DNA from: CBDIHP01 sp965279195
GTDB taxonomy: Bacteria > Planctomycetota > Planctomycetia > Isosphaerales > Isosphaeraceae
NCBI GenBank assembly: GCA_965279195.1
Contig: CBDIHP010000048.1
Span: 1 to 64,000 of the forward strand
Direction: 5' to 3'
DNA length: 64,000 nucleotides
The notes beneath the pieces were generated by a model. The model was not told the DNA's origin and searched no databases. It saw nothing but the letters and a program-made list of their open reading frames with translations. Both the position numbers and the translations under genes were made by a program. The first letter of the stretch is position 1. The number at the start of each line of letters is the position of its first letter. Below, piece by piece: positions 45,200 through 53,199 of this stretch.

Positions 45200-45310
45200 G
45201 GGGGGAGATTCCTCAGTTTACTCGTGCATCCGTGGGCCCATTTCCGTTGCCCGTCGGCGCGGCATGGCCGACCATGGCCTCCGCCATGGGCAACCATCTC
45301 GCGATCCGCT

Positions 45311-45440
45311 CGACCGCCCGGAGTGCGGCGGCTCGCTTCGCGCGAGATCGCAGGCGGGAGGCTGTGATCCGACCTCGACTCTCGGGCGCAAGCTCCCGCC
45401 GGGCGAGAGCGGACGCTCGCTGCCGCACTCCGGGCGGTCG
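45311..45440. repeat. repeat family B, copy 2
   Basis: The outer arms CGACCGCCCGGAGTGCGG and CCGCACTCCGGGCGGTCG are perfect 18-base complements. Inside are GGCTCGCTTCGCGCGAG-type and GCGCAAGCTCCCGCC-type short stems. It lies in the gap between the membrane-anchored protein and the tryptophanyl-tRNA synthetase gene. Confidence 0.85.
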
Positions 45441-45462
45441 TTTGTGCGGTTCGACTCCGCGA

Positions 45463-46425
45463 TCAGCCCAGGCCGCAGGCGTGGCGGGCGCGGTCGAGGA
45501 CGATCCTGGCGGTCTTGCGGGCTTTCTCGGCGGCGGCGCGGCGGATCTCGGCGACGCGTTCGGGGTGGGCGACCCAATCGGCGCGACGTTCCCGGGCGGG
45601 GGCGAAGGCGGCGATGATGGCCTCGGCCAGGCGGGACTTGACCTCGCCGTAGCCGATGCCCCCTTCGCGGTAACGCCGGTCGACCTCGGCCAGGTCGTCG
45701 GCCGGGGCGAACAGCTTATAGAGCTGGAACAGGTTGCAGGTGTCGGGGTCCTTGGGGGCCTCGACGGGGGTGCTGTCGGTGACGATCTTCTTGGCCTTCT
45801 TGGTGATCGTCTTGGGGTCGTCGAAGATTTCGATGGTGTTGTCGTAGCTCTTGGACATCTTGCGGCCGTCCAGACCCGGCACGACGGCCACGGCGTCCAG
45901 GATGTGCGGCTTGGGCAGCTTGAAGACCTCGCCGTAGACGTTATTGAACCGCTCGGCCACGTCGCGGGTGATCTCCAGGTGCTGCTTCTGGTCCTGGCCG
46001 ACGGGGACCACGTCCGCGTCGTAGAGGAGGATGTCGGCCGCCTGGAGGATCGGGTAGGCGAACAGGCCGTGCTCGGCGGGGAGCCCCTGCTGGACCTTGT
46101 CCTTGTAGCTGACGCACTTCTCCAGCCAGCTCATGGGGGTGACGCTGGTCAGGAGCCAGGCCAGTTCGGTGGTCTCGGGCACGTCGGACTGCACGAACAG
46201 GGTGGCCCGCTCGGGGTCGAGGCCGAGCGAGAGCAGGTCGACGACGACGTCGAAGACGTACTTGCGGAGCTTGGCCGCGTCGCGGACGCTGGTCAGGGCG
46301 TGGTAGTCGGCGACGAAGTAGTAGGCGTCGTTCCCCTCCTGGAGCGCGACGTACTGCCGGATCGCGCCCAGGTAGTTGCCGATGTGGAGCGCCCCCGAGG
46401 GCTGGATGCCGGACAGCACGCGCAT
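45463..46425 (-). CDS. trpS: tryptophanyl-tRNA synthetase
   Basis: This class I synthetase of 320 aa charges tRNA-Trp in the cytoplasm. It begins MRVLSGIQPSGALHIGNYLGA, with the HIGN version of the HIGH motif, and holds KMSKS in LDGRKMSKSYDN. GQDQKQHLEITRDVAERF and ILYDADVVPVG are conserved around the active site. The length matches the short bacterial type. The ATG at 46425 puts the HIGN motif at the usual position near residue 15, so the 26 extra codons upstream are not used. It is divergent from a methyltransferase gene. Confidence 0.96.
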   Translation of the reverse strand: MRVLSGIQPSGALHIGNYLGAIRQYVALQEGNDAYYFVADYHALTSVRDAAKLRKYVFDVVVDLLSLGLDPERATLFVQSDVPETTELAWLLTSVTPMSWLEKCVSYKDKVQQGLPAEHGLFAYPILQAADILLYDADVVPVGQDQKQHLEITRDVAERFNNVYGEVFKLPKPHILDAVAVVPGLDGRKMSKSYDNTIEIFDDPKTITKKAKKIVTDSTPVEAPKDPDTCNLFQLYKLFAPADDLAEVDRRYREGGIGYGEVKSRLAEAIIAAFAPARERRADWVAHPERVAEIRRAAAEKARKTARIVLDRARHACGLG

Positions 46426-46581
46426 GGTGGTCGTCGAGCCTTCGATGGTTACCGAACCCGGTCCGCCGCCGCGACATACCGCGACCCCGGCGGGACGGGA
46501 CATCTTACCAGCGGCCGGGCCCCCCGTCCAAGCCGGGCCTCGGGGGTCGAGTTCGCCGCCACGCGCGGTTAAGATGTTCCC

Positions 46582-47541
46582 ATGAACACCGCAATCCTAC
46601 GACTGCTGCGTTGCCCCGCCTGCGGGGGCGAGGTGGAACCCGTCCCGGGCGAGCAGGGGGGGGCCGGACCGGCGTCCCTGGCCTGTCGGGGTTGCGGCGC
46701 ATCCTATCCGATCGTCGACGGCATCCCGAGGTTCGCGGGCGAGTCCTACGTCGGGAGCTTCGGCCGGCAGTGGAACCGCTACGACGTGGCCCGGGACGAG
46801 GAGGACGACGCGACCTTCGCGGTCAAGACGGGCACCCGGGCGGCCGACCTCGCGGGCAAGGTGGTGCTCGACGCCGGCTGCGGCGGCGGGCGGTATGCCC
46901 GCTTGCTCTCGATGAACGGGGCGAGCGTCGTCGGCGTCGACCTCAGCTCGGCCGTCGAGAAGGCCCGGGCCCTCTGCGAGCCCTACCCGCAGACCCTGAT
47001 CGTCCAGGGCGACCTGACGAAGATCCCCCTGGCGGAGTCGAGCGTGGACTTCGCCTTCTCGATCGGCGTCCTGCACCACGGCCCCGACCCGCGCGGGGCG
47101 TTCCGCGAGGTCGCCCGGCGGGTCAAGCCCGGCGGCAAGCTGGCGGTCTGGCTCTACCGCAGGAACACCCGGCCGCAGGAACTCATCAACTCCGGCCTCC
47201 GCGTCGTCTCGACCCGTACGCCGACCCGCGTGCTCGAACCCCTCTGCGCGGCGATGGGCGTCCTGGGTTCGATCCCCGTGGTCAACAGGACCCTGAACAA
47301 GGTCGTGAACTTCTCCGGCCACCCCGACTGGACCCTGCGGATCTGCGACAACTTCGACTGGTACGCCCCGACCTATCAGTCGCACCACACCATGGCCGAG
47401 CTGGCGAGGTGGTTCGAGGAAGAGGGCTACCACGACCTCCAGCCCCTCAACCCCGCCCGCTCGGGCCGGCTTTACGACTGGGCGTATCACCATGACCTCA
47501 TCATCGGCAGCGGGGTGAACATCGTGGGGACCCGGGGGTGA
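46582..47541 (+). CDS. methyltransferase with N-terminal Trm112-like zinc ribbon
   Basis: A 319-aa enzyme. Residues 8-50 form a zinc ribbon (RCPACGGE and LACRGCGASYPIVDGIPRF) as in Trm112-like and UbiE-like fusion proteins. The SAM domain follows: VVLDAGCGGGRYARLL, VVGVDLSSAV, then DFAFSIGVLHHGPDP and AFREVARRVKPGGKLAVWLY. The C-terminal 120 residues contain an inserted helical part before SHHTMAELARWFEEEGY. Such fused enzymes often modify lipids or sugars of the cell surface; the substrate is not known. The start is clear. Confidence 0.88.
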   Translation: MNTAILRLLRCPACGGEVEPVPGEQGGAGPASLACRGCGASYPIVDGIPRFAGESYVGSFGRQWNRYDVARDEEDDATFAVKTGTRAADLAGKVVLDAGCGGGRYARLLSMNGASVVGVDLSSAVEKARALCEPYPQTLIVQGDLTKIPLAESSVDFAFSIGVLHHGPDPRGAFREVARRVKPGGKLAVWLYRRNTRPQELINSGLRVVSTRTPTRVLEPLCAAMGVLGSIPVVNRTLNKVVNFSGHPDWTLRICDNFDWYAPTYQSHHTMAELARWFEEEGYHDLQPLNPARSGRLYDWAYHHDLIIGSGVNIVGTRG

Positions 47542-47548
47542 ATCGGGA

Positions 47549-47930
47549 GGATTGAACCGCCGAGACGCCGAGGGAGAGCAGAGAGGGGAAGAATTGAACC
47601 ACAGGGACACAGAGGGCACGGAGAGAGATTCTTGGAATTGAGGGCTCGTTAGAGCCATCGGCGCCGGGCGCTGGGCGCGGGTCTCCCGACCCCGCCCCAA
47701 CGTTCGCGGCGCGGTCCTGCAGAATCGGGTCTCCAGACCCATTCGGAAAGGCCCCGCGCGTCGTGGCATTTGATCTTTGGGTCGGGAGACCCGCTCCTGT
47801 GATACGGCGTCTCAGGGCAAGGGCGGGGTCGGGAGACCCGCGCCCAGCGCCATCAATTGCTCATGTCTCTCTTTCTGTCTCTCTCGGCTTCCTTTGCGCT
47901 CTTTGCGTCTTGGCGGTTCCATTTCCCGCG
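47549..47930. repeat. composite repeat block: family E arms around family A copy 6
   Basis: Left side: TTGAACCGCCGAGACGCCGA and TTGAACCACAGGGACACAGA near 47554-47611. Right side: TCTTTGCGTCTTGGCGGTTC near 47899-47918, the complement of the first left arm. Between them is family A copy 6 (47668-47850). One family appears to have landed inside the other. Confidence 0.7.
47668..47850. repeat. repeat family A, copy 6
   Basis: Ends GCGCTGGGCGCGGG and CGCGCCCAGCGC. The outer arms carry GGGTCTCCCGACCCCGCCC and GGGCGGGGTCGGGAGACCC; the inner arms carry GGGTCTCCAGACCC and GGGTCGGGAGACCC. At 183 bases it is the longest copy. Confidence 0.85.
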
Positions 47931-49061
47931 TTATCCCAGCAAATCCAAAGGATGCCTCCGGTCCTTGAGGGGCAGGTTCACCGGCCCGCCGCAGGCCTGG
48001 GAGGCGTGGCAGGCGAGGAGCATCTCGGTGATGGCCCGCGCGCCACGGGCGTCGGCCTTCGGCTGGGAGTCGGTCTCGACGGCGCGGATGAGGTCCTGGA
48101 GGATCCGCTTGTTCGAGTCCACCAGGCCGCCGTCGGGGGAGGAGGGCAGCGGCTCGGGCTTGCCGAGGCCGGCGCTCGTGATCCGGGTCCACTTGCCCGA
48201 CTTCGGGCCCGGGCTGGAGGTGCTCCAGGTGGGGTCGTCGAGCAGGGCGGCGAAGGGCAGGGCGCCGGTCCGCAGCTCGATGACCCCCTTGGATCCGTGG
48301 ATCGTGATCCCGAACCGGCCGCCGGGGCCCGAGGAGGGCCGGGAGGTCGCGAAGTGGGCCAGGGCCGGGGTCCCCGGGAACCCATAGACGGCGTCGATGC
48401 GGTCCCCCGCCAGCGGGCCGAGGCCCTCGCTCCCCGGGCGGACGTCGGCCTTCGCGATCGGCCGGCCCTTCTCGGTCACCCGGGCGAAGCACCACGACGC
48501 CTCGCCCAGGACCCCCCGGAACAGGTCCATGACGTGCGAGCCCAGCACCAGCAGGTCCTCGCCGCCGCCGCGACGGTCCTCCTTGCCCCGGCCGCGGACC
48601 TCCAGGACCTCGCCGATCGCATTCGAAGCGAGGAGTTCCTTCACGCGATCATATTGCGGGCTGTGGCGCGTCTGGTAGGCGATCGCGAGCTTGACGTGGT
48701 GGCGGTCGCAGGCGTCGACGATCGCGTCGGCCGAGGCCAGGTCGGGGCAGAGCGGCTTCTCGGTGAAGATGTGGATTCCCCGTTGGGCACATTGCACGAT
48801 CATCTCTTGATGGCAGTCGACCCAGCGCGGCCCGATGATGGCGAAGTGGGGCGTCTCCTTATCGAGCATCTCGCGGTAGTCGGCATACGCGGCCGGCACG
48901 CCCAGGCGCTTGGCGGCGGCGGCGCGGCCCTTCGCGTCCTCGTCGGCGACGGCGACGGGCGTCAGGTTCGGCTGGCCGAGCACGGCGAGGTCGAGCGAGT
49001 GCCCGTAATCCCCCCGGCCGGTCCGGCCGATGACCGCAACCTTGTAGGGCGGCTGGAACAT
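47931..49061 (-). CDS. Gfo/Idh/MocA family oxidoreductase
   Basis: The 376-aa protein has the NAD(P)-binding fold (YKVAVIGRTGRGDYGHSL) and the EKP motif in HIFTEKPLCPDLASADAIVDAC that positions the substrate. The central strand HFAIIGPRWVDCHQEMIVQCA precedes it. The C-terminal domain has LVLGSHVMDLFRGVLGE, where the His would act in catalysis. Planctomycetes have very many of these enzymes, usually acting on sugars or inositols. There is no Tat signal, so it stays in the cytoplasm. Its partners are unknown. Confidence 0.92.
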   Translation of the reverse strand: MFQPPYKVAVIGRTGRGDYGHSLDLAVLGQPNLTPVAVADEDAKGRAAAAKRLGVPAAYADYREMLDKETPHFAIIGPRWVDCHQEMIVQCAQRGIHIFTEKPLCPDLASADAIVDACDRHHVKLAIAYQTRHSPQYDRVKELLASNAIGEVLEVRGRGKEDRRGGGEDLLVLGSHVMDLFRGVLGEASWCFARVTEKGRPIAKADVRPGSEGLGPLAGDRIDAVYGFPGTPALAHFATSRPSSGPGGRFGITIHGSKGVIELRTGALPFAALLDDPTWSTSSPGPKSGKWTRITSAGLGKPEPLPSSPDGGLVDSNKRILQDLIRAVETDSQPKADARGARAITEMLLACHASQACGGPVNLPLKDRRHPLDLLG

Positions 49062-49121
49062 GGCGGCGGCTCCGGGGAAGGTGAGGGGGTGGAAGGGTCA
49101 GCGAGGGCGGTTCCATCGGGT

Positions 49122-49272
49122 GAATCTGGAGTGCGTCCGCTTGCCGACGCTCTCGCCCTGCGGGAGTTTGCTCCCATGAGGCCACATCGAGTCGTCAGGA
49201 ATTGCCTCGCCCTGGCACGCGAAGCGAGCTTCGCGAGAACAGGGCGTCGCCAAGCGGACGCACCCCAGATTC
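49122..49272. repeat. repeat family B, copy 3
   Basis: Ends GAATCTGGAGTGCGTCCGCT and AGCGGACGCACCCCAGATTC. Inner hairpins GGGAGTTTGCTCCC and GCGAAGCGAGCTTCGC are also found in copy 4. It lies upstream of the Gfo/Idh gene. Confidence 0.85.
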
Positions 49273-49930
49273 ACCTTGAGGGAGACGCACCACCCTACGG
49301 GGCGCGGGCGGCCTGTTCAACAATTCTCCGTCGCCTTGCGAGCATCCACGCCATTCGAAAAGGGGCGGGAATCTCGGTCGAAAAAAGGGCGAAACTTGAG
49401 GTTTACTTTTCGGGGGCGTTCTCCTAAAGTTCCGTCGTTCGAGCTTGTCTCGGGGCCGCGTCACGAGCAGTGGCGACGCGAAAAGGCCCGGGAGGAGCGG
49501 TCGAGCCGGCCGGGCATGGAGGTCCGGTTTCAGGGGTCCCCTCTGGAACGCACACCTTTCGAATTGCCCTTCAAAAACGGCTCTCCGCCGCGATCACACC
49601 CTCTCGGTCACCTTCGTCCGTCGTCCAGCGCCCGTGGCTCGGGACGCCCGAGGTCTCGCGCCGACTCTGAAGGGATGGAGTCCAGATCGGCGAGGCCCTC
49701 GGTCGCAACCGGCCGGTTCGCTCGGCACGACCCCCACGCGAAGCCCCTTCCGAGAACACAGCACTAGGTCGCCGGCGCACGGACGTCGCCCCCAGACACA
49801 AACCCGCGTCCCTCCCGGGCCGCGAGGGGTTCGGACGCAACGCGCGCCGAGGCGGGATGGGACTGAGTCGACTCCCGCAGTGGGTCCACCCGGCACTACG
49901 CCAAGGCGTCACGGACAGAGGAGACGAAGG
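49273..49930. other. long leader region of the PEP-CTERM gene, no gene called
   Basis: This 650-base stretch has only Arg and Ser rich chance frames. Near 49330-49440 it is less GC rich, with several A and T runs. The ribosome site GAGGAGACGAAGG ends at 49930, just before the next start. A promoter for the PEP-CTERM gene should lie here, but I see no clear hexamers. Confidence 0.4.
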
Positions 49931-50602
49931 ATGCGGAACGAGAATGGTCGGTCGCGGATGAGCCTCATTCGGATCGCGGCGGCTGCGGTGTGCGGACTGG
50001 GATTGGCCGCGTCGGGGCTCCAGGCCGCGCCGACCACCCCGGCCACACTGATCGGCTACAAGGCCACCGGAACGATCGGCACCACCGGCGTGACCGGCGG
50101 CAATGTCATCAGCTACAACAGCGTGGCGTCGGGCGCGTTCACGACCCCGTCGTCGTTCAGCCTCGGCGAATTCGTGGTCGCCCCCCTCACCGACGGGCAG
50201 ACCACCACGTACAACGACACCCCGTTCACCCTCACCTACCAGACCGACAAGGTGAACGGCAAGGACCCCATGGGCCTGGTCCAGCCCATCACCCTGACCG
50301 GCCGCATCAACGGCACCGTCAGCGGCCCCAGCCAGTCGGACCTCGTGGCGACCTTCGACAACCTGCCGTCGCCCACGATCACGTTCATGTCCGACGCCAA
50401 CACCCTGATGACCAACACCCTGAACATCGTCGGCGGGACGCAGGCCCTCGTGCCCTCGACCACCAACGGCGGCCGGACCACCGTCCAGGGCCGCATCACC
50501 TCGAGCATCCAGCCGGTGCCCGAGCCCGCCACGATCGCGATCTTCGCCACCGCCATCGTCGGCGTCGCCTTCCGCCGCCGCCTCCGCGCCAGCAACGCCT
50601 GA
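49931..50602 (+). CDS. PEP-CTERM sorting-domain protein
   Basis: The 223-aa product has a signal peptide with hydrophobic core IRIAAAAVCGLGLAASGLQA and ends PVPEPATIAIFATAIVGVAFRRRLR, a standard PEP-CTERM tail. The middle is Thr, Gly and Val rich, and contains no domain I know. It would be exported and processed by an exosortase. A strong Shine-Dalgarno sequence (GGAGACGAAGG) precedes the ATG, suggesting high expression, and a good terminator follows. It shares no sequence with the other PEP-CTERM protein outside the tail. Confidence 0.88.
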   Translation: MRNENGRSRMSLIRIAAAAVCGLGLAASGLQAAPTTPATLIGYKATGTIGTTGVTGGNVISYNSVASGAFTTPSSFSLGEFVVAPLTDGQTTTYNDTPFTLTYQTDKVNGKDPMGLVQPITLTGRINGTVSGPSQSDLVATFDNLPSPTITFMSDANTLMTNTLNIVGGTQALVPSTTNGGRTTVQGRITSSIQPVPEPATIAIFATAIVGVAFRRRLRASNA

Positions 50603-50637
50603 TCGCGGAATCGGCGGAACGAAGCCAATCGACCTCC

Positions 50638-50672
50638 AAGGGCCGACCCGGATCTCCGGGCCGGCCCTTTTG
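50638..50672 (+). terminator. intrinsic terminator after the PEP-CTERM gene
   Basis: GGGCCGACCCGGA and CCGGGCCGGCCC form a strong stem around a short loop, followed directly by TTTT, 38 bases past the stop codon. Confidence 0.8.
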
Positions 50673-50687
50673 GCATGACCTCGCCAG

Positions 50688-50807
50688 CCCGGAGTGCGGG
50701 AGCTTGCTCCCGACAGGCGGCATCCGACCGAGGGTGGTCGCTTCGATCTCACACGCGAAGCGAGCTTCGCGAGAACAGAGCGTCAGCAAGCGGACGCACT
50801 CCAGATT
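50688..50807. repeat. repeat family B, copy 4
   Basis: Left end CCCGGAGTGCGGGAGCTTGC, right end AGCGGACGCACTCCAG. The inner hairpin GCGAAGCGAGCTTCGC is identical to the one in copy 3. The left end carries a GGGAGCTTGCTCCC stem. The two ends match different versions of the family, so it may be a recombinant. Confidence 0.8.
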
Positions 50808-50835
50808 CTGCCCGTATCCAGGTGCGACCAGGACC

Positions 50836-51120
50836 ATGCATGCCGAACTCGAAGACTGGAAGAACGGCTGGTACGGCGTCGAACTCGGCCTGACCGCCGA
50901 CGAGATCGATACGCTCATCGACCGCCTGAGGATGCTCCAGGCGGAACCGGACCAGCATTTCCACCTGTCGAGCACCTACCAGGGCGAGGGAGGGCTCGGC
51001 GACATCATGATTTACGTCCAGGATCCGTCCGAACCCGACAACATGGAGCCGATCGGACGAAAGGCACTGGGCCCGGGCGAGGATGTCCCAATCCGGGGCG
51101 AATCCGAAGGTCCGCGGTGA
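50836..51120 (+). CDS. small conserved hypothetical protein
   Basis: A 94-aa protein, MHAELEDWKNGWYGVELGLT, then EIDTLIDRLRMLQAEPDQHFHLSS and GEGGLGDIMIYVQDP. It is acidic and mixed alpha/beta. I recall similar short proteins with LQxxPDQHFHLSSxYxGxGG motif in diverse bacteria, with no known job. The C-terminus is longer and charged. It is a single gene. Confidence 0.72.
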   Translation: MHAELEDWKNGWYGVELGLTADEIDTLIDRLRMLQAEPDQHFHLSSTYQGEGGLGDIMIYVQDPSEPDNMEPIGRKALGPGEDVPIRGESEGPR

Positions 51121-51189
51121 CCTCCATCGCGAAATCGGCGGAACAAACCCAGTTGCCCCCACGGCCGACCCTGTTGGCATGACCTCGTC

Positions 51190-51252
51190 AACCCGGAGTG
51201 CGGGAGCTTGCTGCCGCCCTGTTCCTCCGGGAGCTTGCTCCCGAGAGACTGA
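51190..51252. repeat. repeat family B, copy 5 (partial)
   Basis: Reads CCCGGAGTGCGGGAGCTTGC and then GGGAGCTTGCTCCCGAGAG, with two copies of the GGGAGCTTGCTCCC-like stem. The right outer arm is missing. Near 51345-51356 CACCCCACCCTAC is a right end of a family C element. Confidence 0.6.
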
Positions 51253-51430
51253 ATCCGATCGGAGCGGTTCGCCGGGCGCATCGGGCGCGTCGTCCGCCCG
51301 CGTCGGTGGGGGTTGACGCGGGCCCGATTGCCCGTGTCCGCACCCCACCCTACCTCGTCCGAGGAAATTGCATCTGGGACGTCAGTCATGACCTCACCAG
51401 GGCCTCTGCCTCACGACAGGACCCGATCGA

Positions 51431-51789
51431 TTGCCGCCCTGGAAGGGCGATCTGAGGTAGCCCAGGGTGGAACCCTGGGATCGGCGGGTGCCGAGATTTT
51501 CTTCCTCCAGGAGGACGAAGCGCTGGCCCCTCCCGAGCCCCGGAGGGGCGTCCGTCAATCGCCAGGGGCGTGAGCCCCCGGACCGGAGGCGACCGACGCA
51601 AGTTAAATTATCGCGGGAATTTGTGTCGCTGGGGTCGTCTCCAGGGGCTCACGTTCTGGCGATCGACCGCGGCCCGGTTGGGGCCGTAGACAGGGCAGGC
51701 GTTTCGCCTTGAGGAGGGGGACGCATTAGCCCTCGCCGATCCCAGGGTTCTACCCTGGGCTACCTCAGGTCGCCCTTCCAGGGCGGCAG
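51431..51789. repeat. repeat family D, copy 1: 359-base near palindrome
   Basis: The left end GCCGCCCTGGAAGGGCGA is complementary to TCGCCCTTCCAGGGCGGC at the right end, followed inward by GAGGTAGCCCAGGGT and ACCCTGGGCTACCTC, and GAACCCTGGGATC against GATCCCAGGGTTC. Further in, AATCGCCAGGGGCGTGAGCC pairs with GGCTCACGTTCTGGCGAT. The centre is near 51605 and is AT rich (TTAAATTATCG). The whole is one long hairpin of almost 180 bases per arm with some gaps. Confidence 0.85.
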
Positions 51790-52140
51790 AATCAGGTTGC
51801 ATCACAAAAGTGCCGAATGCGCAGGTTGTCCGGTGGGTCTGTAGCAGTTCACGGCCCGAACGCGGTAGCCGAACGGCCGCACTCCAAAGGGCGAAACGAA
51901 CCCAACTCGATGGAAACCCTGTCCTCGTAGGCCCTTGCAGAGAAAAACTCCCAAGGCCACCAAAAACACACCAAATTGCCAAAGAGCAAGAATTCCCATC
52001 GGTCAACTCAATCCGCAAAAAGAATACGCCTTTCGCCTCCCGGAAACTCAAATAATCCTCCCATTCCTGCAAGTCGCCGCCGTCATAACCGGACCTCTCC
52101 ACCTCTCCGCGTCCCTGGCGTCCTGGCGGTTCCATTCCCT
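51790..52140. other. less GC-rich tract with degenerate repeat F and no gene
   Basis: This tract precedes the sigma factor gene and is visibly richer in A. The part 51925-52000 resembles 61125-61195 (shared CCAAATTG-CAAAGAGCAA and TTGCAG-AAAACT blocks). At 52105-52135 a family E right end (TGGCGTCCTGGCGGTTCC) is seen. Small minus-strand frames cross it, but they are not convincing genes. Confidence 0.5.
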
Positions 52141-52325
52141 GGAATTCCTCCCTCAAGGTTGACGATCGCCCCCGAATTGCGTTTCCCAAAGGGGGACGTA
52201 CCGACGCGGTCTTGCCTGGAAGACGGGGAGCGCCGAAGATGCTAGGAGTCTCTTCGCAATTCCGCGCCGCGGCGTCGCGGCGGATGGGGTCGGGCCGGGT
52301 CACTGGTCGAAGCGAGGTCGCGGGG

Positions 52326-52970
52326 ATGGTCGCAGGCCCGTTGGATCTGATCGCCGCCGCGCGCACGGGGGACGACGAGGCCAGGAAGCAGGCCCTCGGC
52401 GACCTCTGCAACCTCTACCGCAACTACATGCGCATGGTCGTCCGCACCGGCCTCGGGCCCCGGCTGCGCGAGCGGGTCGAGCTGTCGGACGTGGTCCAGG
52501 AGGCGCAACTGGAGATCGTCAAGCAGTTTCCGCAGTTCACCGGCCAGAACGAGGCGGCCCTCGTCGGCTGGATGCGGAGGCTCGTCGGCCAGAAGCTCGC
52601 CGACCTCGGCCGGTATCACAATCGGGCGAAGCGGTCCGGCGGCACGCCCGACGTCCCGCTCGACGCCGCCTGGGACGCCTCCCCCCTGGCCGAGGCCCCC
52701 TCCGGCGGCGGCAAGCTCCTCGACATGCTCGCCCTCGACCAGACCAGCCCGAGCGAGGCCGCCAGCCGACGCGAACTCACTGTCCTGCTCGCCGACGCCC
52801 TCGCCAGCCTCCCCGAGAACGAGGCCGAGGTCCTCTGGCTGCACCACGCCGAGGGCCTGTCGTTCGAGACCATCGGCGAGCGCTTCGGCCTCAGCCGAAA
52901 GCGGGTCAGCGGCATCTGGGCCCGGGGCCTCAAGACCCTGAAACGCACCCTCGACGCACCCCGCCACTAA
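52326..52970 (+). CDS. ECF-type RNA polymerase sigma factor
   Basis: The product is about 214 aa from the ATG at 52326 (ATG at 52239 and 52284 are in frame too). Region 2 lies at about 30-90 (YMRMVVRTGLGPRLRERVELSDVVQEAQLEIVKQF) and region 4 at about 160-205 (ASLPENEAEVLWLHHAEGLSFETIGERFGLSRKRVSGIWARGLKTLK). The broad spacing and the VVQEA helix are typical of the planctomycete ECF groups linked to kinases. The kinase-WD40 gene starts 230 bases downstream in the same direction, so the pair probably forms a signalling unit. The target promoters are unknown. Confidence 0.88.
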   Translation: MVAGPLDLIAAARTGDDEARKQALGDLCNLYRNYMRMVVRTGLGPRLRERVELSDVVQEAQLEIVKQFPQFTGQNEAALVGWMRRLVGQKLADLGRYHNRAKRSGGTPDVPLDAAWDASPLAEAPSGGGKLLDMLALDQTSPSEAASRRELTVLLADALASLPENEAEVLWLHHAEGLSFETIGERFGLSRKRVSGIWARGLKTLKRTLDAPRH

Positions 52971-53020
52971 AACCGGGCACATCCCACCCCCGCCGGACGC
53001 TGATTTCTAAAGGACGTTTC

Positions 53021-53182
53021 GCAGCCCCGGAGGGGCGACCCGTGGTCGCCCAGGGCCTCCGCCCTGGGAATGCCGGAGGGCACCATCCCCTCCGGGCACG
53101 GGCGAACCTCCTGGATTGTGGGTCGCGTCCCTCCCCAGGGCTCCCGCCCTGGGCTACCGAATGTCGCCCCTCCCGGGGCTGC
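53021..53182. repeat. repeat family D, copy 2
   Basis: Left end GCAGCCCCGGAGGGGCGACC and right end GTCGCCCCTCCCGGGGCTGC are near-perfect complements. Next inside are GGTCGCCCAGGGC/GCCCTGGG and CCAGGGCTCCCGCCCTGGG stems. The element fills nearly the whole gap between the sigma factor gene and the kinase gene, so it lies within a likely transcript and ends only 18 bases before the kinase start. Confidence 0.85.
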
Positions 53183-53199
53183 AGAAAAGGGTGGCCGGC

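Noticed and set aside
49276..49767. 163-aa plus-strand frame before the PEP-CTERM gene
   Set aside because: Arg and Ser rich, overlaps a family B repeat at its start, no ribosome site and no recognisable motif.
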